Shown one piece after another: positions 45,480-57,119 of a stretch of DNA of 64,000 nt (position 1 is the first letter of the stretch; each line of letters begins with the position of its first letter). Made by a program: the position numbers and the translations under genes. The DNA is from Tretioscincus oriximinensis (taxonomy: Eukaryota; Chordata; Lepidosauria; Squamata; Gymnophthalmidae), in contig JAJVDF010000452.1 in assembly GCA_022410635.1 (NCBI GenBank), forward strand, positions 599,577 to 663,576, in the 5' to 3' direction. The notes beneath the pieces were generated by a model. It was not told the origin of the DNA. It saw nothing but the letters and a program-made list of their open reading frames with translations, and did no database searches.

Positions 45480-46030
45480 GAGTATTACAAATCCTTAAGG
45501 ACAGGATGACTCCCAATTTCACGGACTCGGGAACAGAATTCAATTTGAGTTTATTGAACACCCACCCATCTAGACCATTACTTCTTCCAGACATTTTGTT
45601 AAGCACTTCAACCATCTTTCCTGATTAAAGGGATCAAAGAGAGACAGCTGGGTTTAGAGTGTATATCGATATCAATGCGATTCAAATTTTCTGATGACTT
45701 CTTCCAGTGCCTTCATGCAGATGTTAAAGAACATGAGATTTAGATTCGACCCCTGATGAAGCTCACATGTGAGATCACAGGAAGTCAAGCAAAAGTCTCC
45801 TTGAACCACTATCTCACATCATCCTTGGATATAAGAGTGATACCACTACAAATCCCAACTCTGTTTCCTTTCCAAAAGTATACCATGGCCAATTGCATCA
45901 GAAGCTGCTGAGAGATCTAGGAGAATCAATGAGTTTGTACCCTTCCTGTCTTTCTCCCAGAGAAGGTCATCAATCAGGCAACCAAAATGTTTTTATGTCA
46001 TGATAGGGCCTGTAGCAACTTTATGGCAGT
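45480..46030. other. No gene recognised
   Basis: Nothing supported. Confidence 0.35.
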
Positions 46031-46031
46031 A

Positions 46032-46201
46032 GGGCTTTTTCTGCATTAGGACTTTGCATTGGGCCTTGTTCTGGGTCATATCCTGATCTGCAGACTAAAG
46101 CAGAGCTTACTTAGGAACTGCTGTAGTCTGCAATAGCATGCATATGACTTGCCCCCATTTTTAAATATAATCTAGAATAAAATTCAGTGCAGAAAGACCC
46201 T
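46032..46201. mobile_element. Probable hAT-like MITE
   Basis: Left end GGGCTTTTTCTGCATTAGG and right end CAGTGCAGAAAGACCC are inverted. The ends resemble the 'GGNCNTTTCTGCA' termini at 61549-61760. No coding capacity. Assignment to hAT is a guess from terminal appearance. Confidence 0.5.
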
Positions 46202-46718
46202 GTAATGTTGCAATCAGAGACTTTAATGTTGTAATTGTAGATTGTAATGCTGCATCTGGGCCAGAAAATCAATCAGATCCAAATTACTGAGATCAAAGAT
46301 GCATGTACTGATGAACACGCCTTACCATTTCCTATTAATTTTGAAGCCCAAATTTATTGTGTTGGCATTTTATCTTTGCTGTCCTAAATAGATTGTGGTA
46401 TAAATAAANTAGTTTTATTTCTGTATATATCTGTCTGAACCTTAATCAGTTAATTGGATTGTCCTATCTAGTGATATGAAGTGAATGATTGCTCCAAAAA
46501 AGGAAAAAAAGAAAGAAAATAAAAAATAACTTCCATTAGTAGTTTCTTAGGTATTTAAAGCTCTGGCTTTAAAAAATTTCTGTCTTTTTGTCTCCTGGGT
46601 TTTAATTATTACTTTTTGTTTAGATTTTATGTCATGCTAGTATTGTGATCAGCCTCACAGCCTCCTCACACACACACATTTGTTTTTTAAGCTGCATTTT
46701 AATGTTTTAAAAAAGGGA

Positions 46719-46832
46719 AGAAGGAAGAGGAGGGATAAAAAAAATAAGAGGAGGAAGAGGAAGCAATGGAAAGAGGAGAAAGAGATAAGAGAAAGGGAAA
46801 GAAGANGAAGAGGAGGAGGAAGAGGAGAAATT
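46719..46832. repeat. Purine-rich low-complexity tract
   Basis: Over 100 bases almost entirely A and G on the plus strand (AAGAGGAGGAAGAGG words). Open frames on both strands here are compositional. Confidence 0.9.
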
Positions 46833-47662
46833 GACACAAAAAAATCTAAACTTTCCTTGCTTCTCTATTCAGAAAGGGTTTTGCCAAAACCTAGATTAAT
46901 TTCTATATGAAACACGTTTTAAAGAAATGAAAAGTAGTTTATATTTAAGCATTTTAAGCCCTGGCAACATCTTACAACATCACTAGTCAGTTTGGTTTGT
47001 GACATGAGCTATCATAGTTAGCAGCTGTTGAGTAAGTGGCACAAATTAAACAAGTGAGTGAGTGTAAATTATCCAGTCACATCAAGAAAGGGGGTCAGGG
47101 TTGAGGTTAATAAAATGAAGAAATGGATGAAGCTTGCATCCAAATTAAACTCNCTAATTATCAGACTACCCAAGCATTTCCTGTGACAATAATTAAGAAA
47201 ATTTAATTGAGAATGGATTTCCCTAGGTGAATGTGAGATTGTTCCTGCTGACATCAACATTAATGAAAGTGACAACCTTACTGGGCATCTTCCCAGTTTC
47301 ATGGGCATCATGTCGACCAGATGCTTTTTGACTGAAGTGACATAGCTTGATACACTTTTGGTCTACCATCTGAATGGAACCAAAGAGATTACACACATGT
47401 CATAGACTCTTTTAGCCTTTGCTATGTGTTGTCTTTTGGCGACTCAGTACTTTGGAAAAAAAAACCTAACATCAGATATCACATGGAAAACAAACATAAA
47501 CTGAAACCCTTTTCCAACAAATTCATGAAAAGCTAAATAACCAGATACATCTAGTTGTCTCCATCTTCTGAATTCTATAATGAAGCTACAAAGTATTTTT
47601 CTCAAGCCCCAAATTGAACGTTTAGGTGAGATACAGTATGTTCTTCAAAATCACTAAGATAA

Positions 47663-47788
47663 TGGGAAATAGCCATGTTAGTCTANTAGAAAGTCCAGCA
47701 AAGGAGCTAGCAGCACTTTGAGACTAACTTGAGAAAAGTGGGTGCCATAAGCTTTCGTAGACACGTCTACTTCTTCAGATGCTGAGGG
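47663..47788 (-). repeat. Hammerhead-like repeat with intact core
   Basis: The minus strand reads GCAT, CTGAAGA (47772-47778), A, GTAGAC, GT, GTCTAC, GAAA (47753-47756), GCTTATGG, then AAGTTAGTCTCAAAGTGC and ends GACTAACATGGCTATTTCCC. The six-base stem is perfect with a two-base loop, and the CUGANGA and GAAA boxes are as in hammerhead ribozymes, apart from one extra A between CUGANGA and stem II. Stem III is extremely short. Small hammerhead variants of this kind are known in Penelope-like elements. Self-cleavage is not shown by the sequence alone. Confidence 0.65.
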
Positions 47789-47799
47789 ACTAATGTAAC

Positions 47800-48555
47800 T
47801 GTAAGGAATGCTTTTCCTTCTTCACATGGGATAGGGAAGTTGGTGTTGGAAGTCCTCCTCACTAGGGGGATTAAGGGAAGAAGTGTGATAAAGGTAGAGC
47901 AGAGGTACAAATGGTCCTATCAGTTAGATGTCTGCTTAGTTCACTCTCTTTAGATGAATAATGCTTTTAATTCTTTTTTCAAGCCTAGCCAGGACCTTCA
48001 TTGGGATACCAGACATGTCAGTTCCATCATTTGGTGCTCTCCTTTGTAATCAATGCCAGGAAAGCTTGCTGGAGTATGGGGGAGAGATTTTTCTGTCTCC
48101 CGTGACAAAAATAAATTCAGTTTATATGTAAGAACAAATATGCAACCTGATTTCTCAGACAAGCTGTTTTATGTGATTGGCCACNAAAATGTTCCAAGAG
48201 GTACATTGCATCCTTGTCTGGAACTCTTTTTCTGTGTTCTCTGCACCCTGTGTCTGTGGTGGACATGTGAAATTTAGAAAAAAAAAATAGAATGGAAAAA
48301 ACACAAATTACACATATTTAGAAGGAGCTGCCATAATCTACTACATCATTTTAAACTGTAGTATACTCAAAATGGAACCTTATTCTGTTCCATAAAGATA
48401 TCTAAACAATCTGTTGTCTGCATGCCATGCCATTCTAACCTTGGCATGAGCCATGTTAGCCCAGAATGACCTGGGGACAGCAAGTCCTTTAGATTTCATT
48501 TTGGCACAGAATGGTACCATTTCCCATATAGATCTGTGCATGCACTAAGATCTTA
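47800..48555. other. No gene recognised
   Basis: Nothing supported. Confidence 0.35.
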
Positions 48556-48559
48556 AAGA

Positions 48560-48925
48560 GAGGGCTTTCTGCTTGTTCCTCCCCTTGCAGGGATGCAGGT
48601 GGGTAGGGGCACATAGGTGGTCTTTCTCCATTGTGGCCCCATACTCTGGAATAGCCTGTCTCTAGAGGCTCACCAGGCACCTAGATTGGACAGTTTTGGG
48701 CACCTGGTAAAAACATACCTGTTCATCCAGGTTTTTGACTCCTAATAGCTCCCACTGCATTCTGTCCTTCCAGGGGGTGAGTGAGTTGCAGGGTGTATGG
48801 AGGGTGGGTGGTGGGTATAACACATTTTATGAATGTGTTATTTTGTGTTGTTATTTTCTTGTTATTTTCTTACCCGCCCTAGCACTATGTGTAAATCATT
48901 TTAAATAAATAGGTAGATAAATAAA
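48560..48925 (+). mobile_element. L2-like LINE 3' end
   Basis: TTTCTCCATTGTGGCCCC, ACTCTGGAATAGCCTGTC and AGAGGCTCACCAGGC resemble the L2 ORF end that reads 'A..LWNSLPxE.R', followed by a 3' region with TTACCCGCCCTAGCAC and an AAATAAATAGGTAG tail. The coding part is decayed. Confidence 0.65.
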
Positions 48926-48957
48926 TAATGCAGTTGAGCCATAGTAGGAGTATCACT

Positions 48958-48960
<3 letters not shown>

Positions 48961-48989
<29 letters not shown>
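48961..48989. repeat. (CA)n microsatellite
   Basis: Fourteen CA units. Confidence 0.97.
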
Positions 48990-48992
<3 letters not shown>

Positions 48993-49116
48993 CTGCTTGA
49001 ACGGTGCAGAATCATTAAATGCTGCAAACATTATAAGCTGCCCCTAGTAAATATTCCTCTTTCCCACACCCATTAAAGCTGCAAACTTCCTGTCCCTTTT
49101 TGAGGTAACCCTAAGC

Positions 49117-49165
49117 TATATATACTGCTCAAAACAATTAAGGGAACACTTTAACATAATAGTTA
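49117..49165. mobile_element. Single arm of a Tc1/mariner-like MITE
   Basis: TATACTGCTCAAAACAATTA followed by AGGGAACACTTTAACATAAT is the same terminus as at 34403 and 40048, but the opposite end is absent. Confidence 0.65.
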
Positions 49166-49194
49166 AATTATTGTAAAGGGGGTGGATGGGNTTT

Positions 49195-50315
49195 TTTTTT
49201 TTGCAATATGTACTAATTTTTCATACACAAAACAAAAATAAGTTGTTCAACCAATAGCACAAAATGTTCAATGGGATATTTGGCATCATGCATACAGCAC
49301 AGTATCCTAGCCAGCTCAAACAAACATTTTTATTAAAATATGTGAACTTGCTCATAGATTTTCTTATGGGCTGCAGATGATACCTTCTTGGCAGCACCAC
49401 CAAAACCTGGCATAAACAGATTCCCTTCTTATTCTCCTGGCAGCCAATACAGCATGAGCTTCATTACTGANCCCTGCCAGCTAACTCCAACTGAACACCC
49501 AGAGTGCAGTATTTGGCTGAACAATTAGGAATCGTTGTTTGGGAAGCTGTTGCCTTGCCTGATCTGCTGCAGGGTTTTGGCAGGATTGAAAGCAGGATTC
49601 CTTATCAGACAGTAAAGATAAAAACAGGAAAGATTGTGGAAAGACTTTTGCAGCATTAGAATGTTAAGAAAAGGTTCAACATGCAAACATTCAGCATTTT
49701 AAAAAGTGCAATTCCAGGCCATTCTGTGTCCTTTGGGATGGCTCTTTCTCTCTCTGTATTTTGGTATTGTTCTTATACATGGTTGAGGCACATATAATTT
49801 TTAGACACCCACCTGAGTGCTGTGAACGTGGATTATGAAACATTATTTCCACCTAAATTTTATTTTAACATTTTTCACTTTCATAATATGCAGATGACCA
49901 TAGTGGAAGCAAAAGCAACTCCAGCTGCCATGCTGAGGGCAAAAAGCTCTGTCTGAAATTGGTGCCACTGGTAGTAAAATAATTGCCATTCATATGGATC
50001 TATGTTTGTGAGCAATACTACCCAGGAAAGGCAAGGAGAAACAAATAGTCCCTTTTTTCATAGTTCACTTTACACAAGCAATATTTCTATTTATGGTAAA
50101 CTTTTATTGTAGCCATGAAATAGTAGTACTGATTCTTGCTGCACTGGGTCTCATTCTGGCTTATCTTTCAGAGTAGGAATCTGCTACTCATACACATTGT
50201 GGTCTCTGTTCTGACATGCAATTCAGAATGAAACCCAGGTCAACCATTGATTTTTGTAGTAAAATGAGAAAGCTGAGATGACTAATGTTACGTGTATTTA
50301 ACTACATTTACTAAA
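49195..50315. other. No gene recognised
   Basis: Nothing supported apart from a T run at 49192-49202. Confidence 0.35.
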
Positions 50316-50319
50316 TTTG

Positions 50320-51050
50320 GTGGGCTAAAGGGAAACAGCACCGTGAGACCATATATAGTAATAATATAACATTTATTAAACTTAATATACAATTGTCTTC
50401 AAGTATAACGTTGGATCATAGAACAAAATTGGATCATAGAACAATATCGGATCATAGAACAATATNGGATCATAGAACAATATTGGAACTATAAAAGGCC
50501 ATAGTATGAGGTAGGAGTGTGTAAGGAAGCGCATCTGGCTGACACTCCCACACAGCCCCGCATTGGGGCGCTCCAGGGACTAACGCCATTCACCCTTTGG
50601 AATGGTCACATCNGCTGCTCGCTTCCCGCGAGCCCCGCCTGGCCCACCCGGCACCAGACGGGTAACACCCAACTTGCTCACGTGCCCAACTCTGCNCAGC
50701 CCTTGCTTAAGGCAGTCACCAGTTGGCACCTCAGAAAGCTCCACCCAGACCAATGCTCGAGGTGGACCAAACGAGGTTTTTTCAGGGCTCTCAAGACGGC
50801 AGCCTATATTGAAGCACCCCCTCCCCAATTCAGCATCTAGTGAGGGCAGAGGCATGTTTAAATACCAGCGCTGATGCTCCGCCTGTCCCTAGCTCTCATG
50901 CAGCCGGAGCGAGCATTCCTGGGGCAATTTTACCCCAGAAGAAAAGACACCGCGCCGGCTGCCTACTGGCTGTTCCCTTCGCCCCCAATTCCTGGANGCC
51001 CAAAGCGCGTTTCCAGGTATATGTGGCTAGTTTAATAACTAGGAATTCTG
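50320..51050 (-). mobile_element. Ngaro-related 3' segment, non-coding
   Basis: GC-rich island with the same plan as 38112-38700: on the plus strand a GAGACCATAT word, ATTTATTAAACTTAATA, then GGCCATAGTATGAGGTAGGA followed by GTGTG, and a C-rich region. The common GTAGGAGTGTG motif is also at 38317 and 57729. No hydrolase or recombinase frame is readable. It carries a four-unit 18-base tandem repeat (50413-50484). Assignment depends on the similarity to 38112-39495. Confidence 0.5.
50413..50484. repeat. 18-bp tandem repeat, four units
   Basis: Four near-identical copies of GGATCATAGAACAATATT, differing at two positions. The block lies between the A/T-rich end and the GTAGGAGTGTG motif of the surrounding element, and no equivalent is seen in its two relatives. 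Confidence 0.92.
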
Positions 51051-51154
51051 ATTCTATTCTCCCTCCCTCAAAGAAAGAATTTGCAGGATTGCTTTTTTCC
51101 ATAATGCCTTATGTTTTTGTGTTCTAAATTTATTTTACTTGCANTATCAACTTT

Positions 51155-51344
51155 CTTACCCCTTTTTTCTGGGTGGGTGGGTAGAAACCCGGTTTTGGAG
51201 TGCCTCACAGTTTTTGCTGAGGAATTTTTTTTTCAATTTGTTTTTTTTTAAATACTTTTTGATTTTTTCCCCTCAGGAAAAATGGGGGGGGGCACGCAAA
51301 ACTGGCTTTTCACCCCCCAAATAAGGGGTCATCTGGTCAGCCTA
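51155..51344. mobile_element. Palindromic MITE, diverged copy
   Basis: The right end GGGGTCATCTGGTCAGCCTA is identical to that at 12892-12911. The left half has AAACCCGGTTTTGGAGTGCC and the right half GCACGCAAAACTGGCTTTTC, facing each other, with GCTGAGGAA / CCTCAGG inside. The left terminus is eroded. Confidence 0.8.
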
Positions 51345-51349
51345 GTTAT

Positions 51350-52288
51350 ACTTTCAGTTATACTTTTAGCCATCTGTATATTACAAAAGTGAAAAACATT
51401 AAAACAAAATTATTTTATACAATGGATAATGTCTAAATGACAGAATGCTAGAACTAATAAAAATGTTGAATGTATAACCAAATCACTGTTAGATATATTA
51501 CTAACATATTCTGAAGTAAAGATATAGACTGACTTAACAAATAGTTATTGTCAGTGAATTTTGGCATCAAAATACCTGCTTACTCAAATTATTGAATTGT
51601 ATACTAATTGCAAAATAGCATGAAGACCTTCAATAGTCACATTAAGTAAAGGGATCTTGTTCAGAAAGATGGACAGAAAGAAATATAATCTTCTTTAATT
51701 GTGAGAAACCCTGACTGTGTAAGCTCTTGACTTGAACTGGTGATACTGACTCACAAAACTCAGAAAATAATTCACAGACAAAATAAGGAGATTTTAATTA
51801 GTTTTAATAGAAATTATAGGTATTCTTAAAACTCTTAACAGAAATTTAATTTGGTACTTTGAAATTAACATAGCAGTTGATTTTTTTTGTTCAGAACTAT
51901 ATAATCATCATGAAAAATAAAAGCACAAAACGCCCCAAATCATCAACCACTTGCTAGCAATGCTTAAATTGGTGAAAATGCTATGCCAATAGAGAGAAAG
52001 GAAACAATCCTAATTGATAAAATTATATTAAACGTAACAAATTAGGAAATATTTCCATATGGTATGGATGGATTAAAAAAATGCTTTGTTTCATTGCCAC
52101 ACATTACNATTGGGAAAAAAGTAATCGACAGTATTAGAAATTTCTCATTTATAGCAATTAAACACTGAGTAGCTCCCTAAAACATAATGGGAGAACTGGA
52201 CAAATCTACTATGGAATTTTTCAAGTGTGAATTCCCACTCATGACTAATCTTTTTCCCTACTATAAAAATATTACCTGTAATCTTAAA
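51350..52288. other. No gene recognised
   Basis: AT-rich unique DNA. Confidence 0.4.
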
Positions 52289-52289
52289 G

Positions 52290-52532
52290 GAAGAACAAGA
52301 AGAGTTGGTTTTTATACCCTGTTTTTCTCAACCTAAAGGGAATGAAAGTAATTTATAAAACCTTCTATTCTACTTTTCACAACAGACACTTTGTGAAGTA
52401 GGTAGGACTGAGAGAGATCTGAAGAACTGTGACTAGTCCAAAGTTACTCAACTACCTTTTGTGACAGGTGCAGAATCAGACCTGGAGACTTCCAGATAAG
52501 TGTCTGGCATGCTAACCACTACACCAGACTNG
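52290..52532 (-). mobile_element. tRNA-derived SINE
   Basis: On the minus strand: a head with GTGTAGTGGTTAGCATGCC (A box), the CTGATTCTGCACC region in place of the B box, then a GACTAGTCACAGTTCTTCAG-like body and the 3' end AAAAACAGGGTATAAAAACC with an AACTCTTCTTG tail. Reversed relative of 8238-8421 and 40556-40800. Confidence 0.82.
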
Positions 52533-52539
52533 GTTTCTA

Positions 52540-53399
52540 CAGGGCTAAAGTGCACTTATGCACTTACCAACCTAGAATCAGGTTACATTAGCTTAATCTA
52601 AACTAGCAGTCCAGACATATACATTAAACATCTTGTTTTGCCTTAGAAGTGGGATAATGCATGCTATAATGCAGATTCAAAGCTACTAATCCACATGATG
52701 GGACATGAGCCTCTGGCTTGCATTTCACGTACTTCCTTGTCAGTCAAACAGAAGCGGGACTGCTTTCTGCTGTGTNTGAATACTCACTGAGTAGTTCTGA
52801 GCTGAAGCAAGAGCCAGTGAGAGCCTTTGAAGGTAATGCAATGAAAATACAAATGTAAGTTTGTTCCATTGCCCATGATCATGATCATACGAATTTGGTC
52901 TACATTTAGATGCATCCAGATTAAGCAGTGGTATTAGGTGGTATGAACAATGAATGTAGATCTGATTAATCTATTACTAGTCTATTTTAGAGGTCACTTA
53001 GCACAGACCTGTTCATATTACCACTGCAGACAATGTGGACTAGTGAACCCCTTAAACTGGATTACCAAATCTGTGCATAAATTGCCTAGCCATCTTTTAT
53101 ACAAAGGAGACATAAANTTTCTAAAAGAAATCACCTGCACAAATTGAATTTATGTTAAGCACAGTTAGCATATTTAGTCAATATACTGATAGGGGAGTTT
53201 AGAAGTTTTAAAAGTACAATATTATTGATTAATTGAGAAATATGCAGCATAAAATTTGGGAGATGTAAATTTTAATTAATGCACTAAAGAGGAAAGTCAT
53301 AAGCATGTGACATTTTTGCATCTTGAAAATAATCAAAGAGAACAACCAGGATGACAAATATATTATATACAAAGGTAAAAACATATTAAATATATGGCT
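52540..53399. other. No gene recognised
   Basis: Nothing supported. Confidence 0.4.
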
Positions 53400-55335
53400 G
53401 AGCTGATGGTGATGATTTATTGACAAAACCAACAGTACACAAAGCAAACAAGATAATTATTCTGGATTTCGTACATAGTCACANCAGATGCTTCCCAAGC
53501 ATCTAANACTGCATGATATAATGATGAATGAACCGTGCAAAGCTCAGTACTGTGTTCTTTTGCAGCTGGCAGATAGTGATTTTGTTAACACCAATTTTTT
53601 GCAAGTTCATGCCAAGGTTTATAGGCACTGTACCCAATGTGCCGATTACCACTAGGACCACCTGTATTGGCTTATACCATAGTCTTTGCAATTCAATCTT
53701 TAAGTCCCCATATCTGGTGAATTTTTGTGTTTCTCATCAATTTTGTTGCCTCTGGGTATGGCAACATTGATCATACATGTTCTCCCTTTATCCACAAATG
53801 TGATGTCTGGAACTTGTCTGTCTGAATTCAGAAGTCCCACAACAGCTTCAAATGTTCGTTTCAGCCACTTTTACAGGCTTATGTTCCCACCAGTTTTTCT
53901 TCACAGGCTAATGATAGCTGGGCCATAAATTCCATCATTTGGGCNATGGTGTTGTGTTTCTGCTTGTTGTCTATCTGTGAGATCTTTTTGCAGCAGCTCA
54001 GAATGTGCTCAATAGTTTCTTCCATTTTTTTTTTTTGCATATTCTGCATTTTTAGTCATCAGCTGATTTTTCAATTCTGGTCTTGATTGCATTTGTTCTG
54101 ATGGTTGGTTTTTGGGCTGCTAGGATCAAGCTTTCAGTCTTCTTCTCCAGAGTACCATTGGTGNGCCACAGCCAAGTCTTCTCCTTGTCAACTTTACCTT
54201 CATTTTTTTCTATGCTCATGCAAAGTTTTAATGTGTCAGTTAAAAGTTCATGCTTGTACTGCATTTCTATAGTACTCGTTCTTTTTGTTTTCTGCACTTT
54301 AAGCAATTTCCTGTTGTTGACTTCCATCAGAGCAGGGTCTTGGGTGTCCTTTACATAATCTGCTGGTGCAAGTTTTATTTCTTTAACTGCCTGCTTCACT
54401 TGTAATAGTCCTCTGCTACCTGATTTTCTGGGCAGATACAGTCTGTCAAAATCACTAAAAGGGTGCAATGGTAATTAGTTTCCCTGTTTTCCTGTCCAGA
54501 CTGTCAAGCTCCGCCTGTGTCCAACTTAAGATGCCAGGAGTGTATCTAATAATGGGTATGGCCCAGGCATCTATGGCTTTGATGGTGTTGCTGCCATTCA
54601 ATTTACTATTTAAATTTTTTCTGACCCTTTATTTATTTTCTTTTCAGACTACATTTTTCACATGCCCATGTTTGATGTTGTCCAGTTGTATTATGCCCAG
54701 GTATTTACAGGCTGGTGGAATTTTATAGTTTGTCTATTGGGCATTTCTGTGTCTTTACTTTCTGTGATTTTCTCCTTCTTTAATGCCTCTTGTCCAGGCC
54801 AAATTCCATGCTGATGTCAGTACTGAAGATTTGCACTGTGTTGGTTAGTGACTGGATTTCAGCTTTGTATTTTCTAAATGACTTCAAGTCATCAATGTAT
54901 AGGAGGTGGGAGGTTTTTGGGGAGAGTTTGTGACTGTTTGATAGCTGGAATTTGTCTTATGCAGAATTGTTGAGACTGGGATCAGGGTGGTGATGGATAG
55001 TAGTGGTAATAAAAAGTCATCCTGGAATATAGCTCCTTTGGCATTGACCAGTTTATATCTTTCATTTCTGAGAAACAGTTTAGTTTTCCAGGGCTTCATT
55101 GCATTTGCAATAGAAGTGCCAATGTTGTTGCAAATCCCGGTGATATCCAGACATTTGATGATCAAACTGTGTGGCAGTGAGTCAAAGACTCAATCCAGGT
55201 CATATGCAGGTTAGTTTTTCAGTTCTCTAGAGTAAAATTGTCAATCAGGAGTTGGTCTTTTGTGCCTCTGCTTTTCTGTTTAGAAATATAAAAAAGTAGC
55301 TTGAGTCCTATAGCCCATTTGTTGACCTATGTCCA
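53400..55335 (-). mobile_element. R4/Dong-clade LINE, 5'-truncated and decayed
   Basis: Minus-strand element. In order: part of the reverse transcriptase (about 55330-54700), the linker and zinc-finger region (54468-53900), the C-terminal end (53691-53503) and a 3' region with an ATAAATCATCACCATCAGC tail near 53405. Its protein words (see the pseudogene entry) are those of R4-type LINEs, which carry a restriction-like endonuclease rather than an APE endonuclease. It is broken by many stops. About 1.9 kb remain. Confidence 0.85.
53503..55330 (-). pseudogene. R4-type reverse transcriptase and endonuclease remnant
   Basis: RT pieces: MKPWKTKLFL, then GAIFQDDFLLPLLSITTLIP (the usual motif is GDSLSPLLF) and a YIDD catalytic box at 54888-54899 in a shifted frame, followed by KYLG near 54705. 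Then DFDRLYLPRKSGSRGLLQVK, and TESLILAAQKPTIRTNAIK leading to a CCHC-like linker. The C-terminal KPIQVVLVVIGTLGTVP and LQKNTVLSFARFI match the ending common to R4 proteins. Frameshifts split the protein into at least four frames. Confidence 0.85.
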
Positions 55336-55339
55336 GGAT

Positions 55340-55578
55340 CTCCAACATCCAATGTAGGACTTGTTAACCTGGGCAACGACTAAGCAGTATAGACTTCATT
55401 TTTTGTGTTTCATAATGATTTGCATGGACCTAGTAGGTTCACTTAGTCCTACTCCTCGACTGAGACCAATCTGGTATAGTTGAACCTACTAGTACTTTAC
55501 ACCACCACCAACAAAGCTTTCTGAAGCAGTTAAGCTTCCTGCAACGACAAAGTGGAACCCACAACAAGAAGACAGCTA
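55340..55578. other. Unassigned; may be part of the same LINE or flank
   Basis: No readable frame continues from the R4 element. The word AGTAGGTTCACTTAGTCCTA and its near inverse TGAACCTACTAGTAC suggest a small fold-back. Confidence 0.35.
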
Positions 55579-55580
55579 TT

Positions 55581-55581
<1 letters not shown>

Positions 55582-55660
<79 letters not shown>
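55582..55660. repeat. (TAA)n microsatellite
   Basis: About 26 uninterrupted triplets, followed by a short (TTG)n run at 55671-55687. A long run of this kind is likely to be length-variable. Confidence 0.97.
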
Positions 55661-55662
<2 letters not shown>

Positions 55663-55877
55663 TATTATTTTTGTTGTTGTTGTTGCTGTGATATATTTTG
55701 GAAAAGAAACCTGCCACCAACATACCAACATAGCCTATGAGGAGCCCCATTCATGACTTGTAGCCTGCACTAGCGTGGGGATGGCAGGCCCCTATTCCAA
55801 GATGTATCTCAAAATAAAGCCTAGTGCACTGTTTTCTGCCCCTTCTTGCATAACAACCAAATTTTTATTTACTAAGA

Positions 55878-56407
55878 TAGACTGACCAGATTTTCTGAGG
55901 CCCAAACTGGGGTAATTAATATTCATACTAATTTGCATATTCTTAAATATGCAAATTACCCACCAANATGCATTCCCTTCCGAAATTCCTACCTGAGAAA
56001 TCTGTGAAGCAGGTGAGAATTTTTTTAAGTGTGCGAGAATTTTAAAACTGTGGAGTGCATCAGATTTTTTTTTTACTGAGCAGAGGGTGCCTTCAGGAGC
56101 TGGCCCCATTTGTCAGAACCCCTAGTGGTGGTGCAGTGATTTTTAAAAAATAAAAATAAAAAAAAATGTGTGAGAAATTTTTGAAGTGCGTGAGAATTTT
56201 TATTTTTTACTGAGGGGAGGGTGTCTTCAGGAGCTGGCCCCAGATGCCATAGTCCCCTAGTGGTAGTGTAGTGAATTGTTTTCATTTTTTTTCAATTATT
56301 ATTATTTACCTCAGCAAAAACTGGGGAAATGCCCCCCCCCCAGGAGGGCGGGGTACACACCTCCAAACCGGGTTCCCCCCCGCTAAAGGGAGCATCTGTT
56401 CAACCTA
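55878..56407. mobile_element. Non-autonomous DNA transposon (MITE), long form
   Basis: Left end TAGACTGACCAGATTTTCTG and right end AGCATCTGTTCAACCTA are inverted. The interior holds two copies of a module with CTTCAGGAGCTGGCCCCA, TCCCCTAGTGGT and GTGAGAATTTTT, and a C run at 56331. Colinear with 1174-1696. The two internal modules suggest a tandem duplication inside the element. Confidence 0.75.
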
Positions 56408-56696
56408 ACTAAGAGACTCCCCACAGAGTGTGTATTCTAGAGTTTCTAATTTCCACTGCCTTGGTCATTTAATTGAGTGCTCCATCACTTGAGTTTAATC
56501 TTAAAAGGCAACAGGAACCTTCATTTTATTTCTGGCCAGAGACACAGCCAACTCTCGGTCTTTGGCTACAAGCACTACTTGGTTTCTTCGTTACAATCAC
56601 AGCTATAAAATGTCCTGTCAGAATGCTATATCTTGCCAAATTTGACTTAGGCTGCTTCCCCACTACAAGTTTTTAATCACTTAAAAAAAAAATCAT

Positions 56697-56870
56697 GGCA
56701 ACACACATTCTCAAGTATGTCCCCATTTACTCTCAATCTTCCTCACAGTTCCCTCTCTGTCATTGACACATCCTGGCAATTCTTGTGACATCACAAGTCC
56801 CAGAAATCATTACTGCGGTTGCCTGACTACAAGCCCAGCACTCTTTGTGAGCCTGCATACAATTCCCAGA
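56697..56870 (+). repeat. Unassigned interspersed repeat, copy 1
   Basis: The words CATTTACTCTCAATCTTCC, CATTGACACATCCTGGCAAT and TTGCCTGACTACAAGCCCAG match in order those at 58925-59075 (CATTTACTTTCAATTTTCC, CATTACATTGCCTTGCATTC, TTGCCTTACTACAATTCACA). Family and limits unknown. Confidence 0.55.
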
Positions 56871-57119
56871 CATTCTCTGCTAGCCAGCACCCAATGAGCA
56901 TTTCACAGTTTTCCTATTCAAGGCCAAGCGAGAGCTTTCTTTAAGACTGTGCGAAATGGAGGCTGCTAAATTGCATGACATGTGTTGGCTGTTTACTCCA
57001 CAGTAAAGACCTTTAGAGTGAGTGGAATGCTGAACATGCATACTTCCATGGAGCAGACAGGAGGTAAAATTCTCTCCAAAGTGCAGGAAATAGAACATGG
57101 AGATTTTTTATTTGCAAAA

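Noticed and set aside
46680..46910. Arg/Lys/Glu-rich open frame
   Set aside because: Compositional effect of a purine-rich tract.
55552..55740. Poly-Ile open frame
   Set aside because: Translation of the (TAA)n microsatellite in a shifted frame (ATA/ATT codons).
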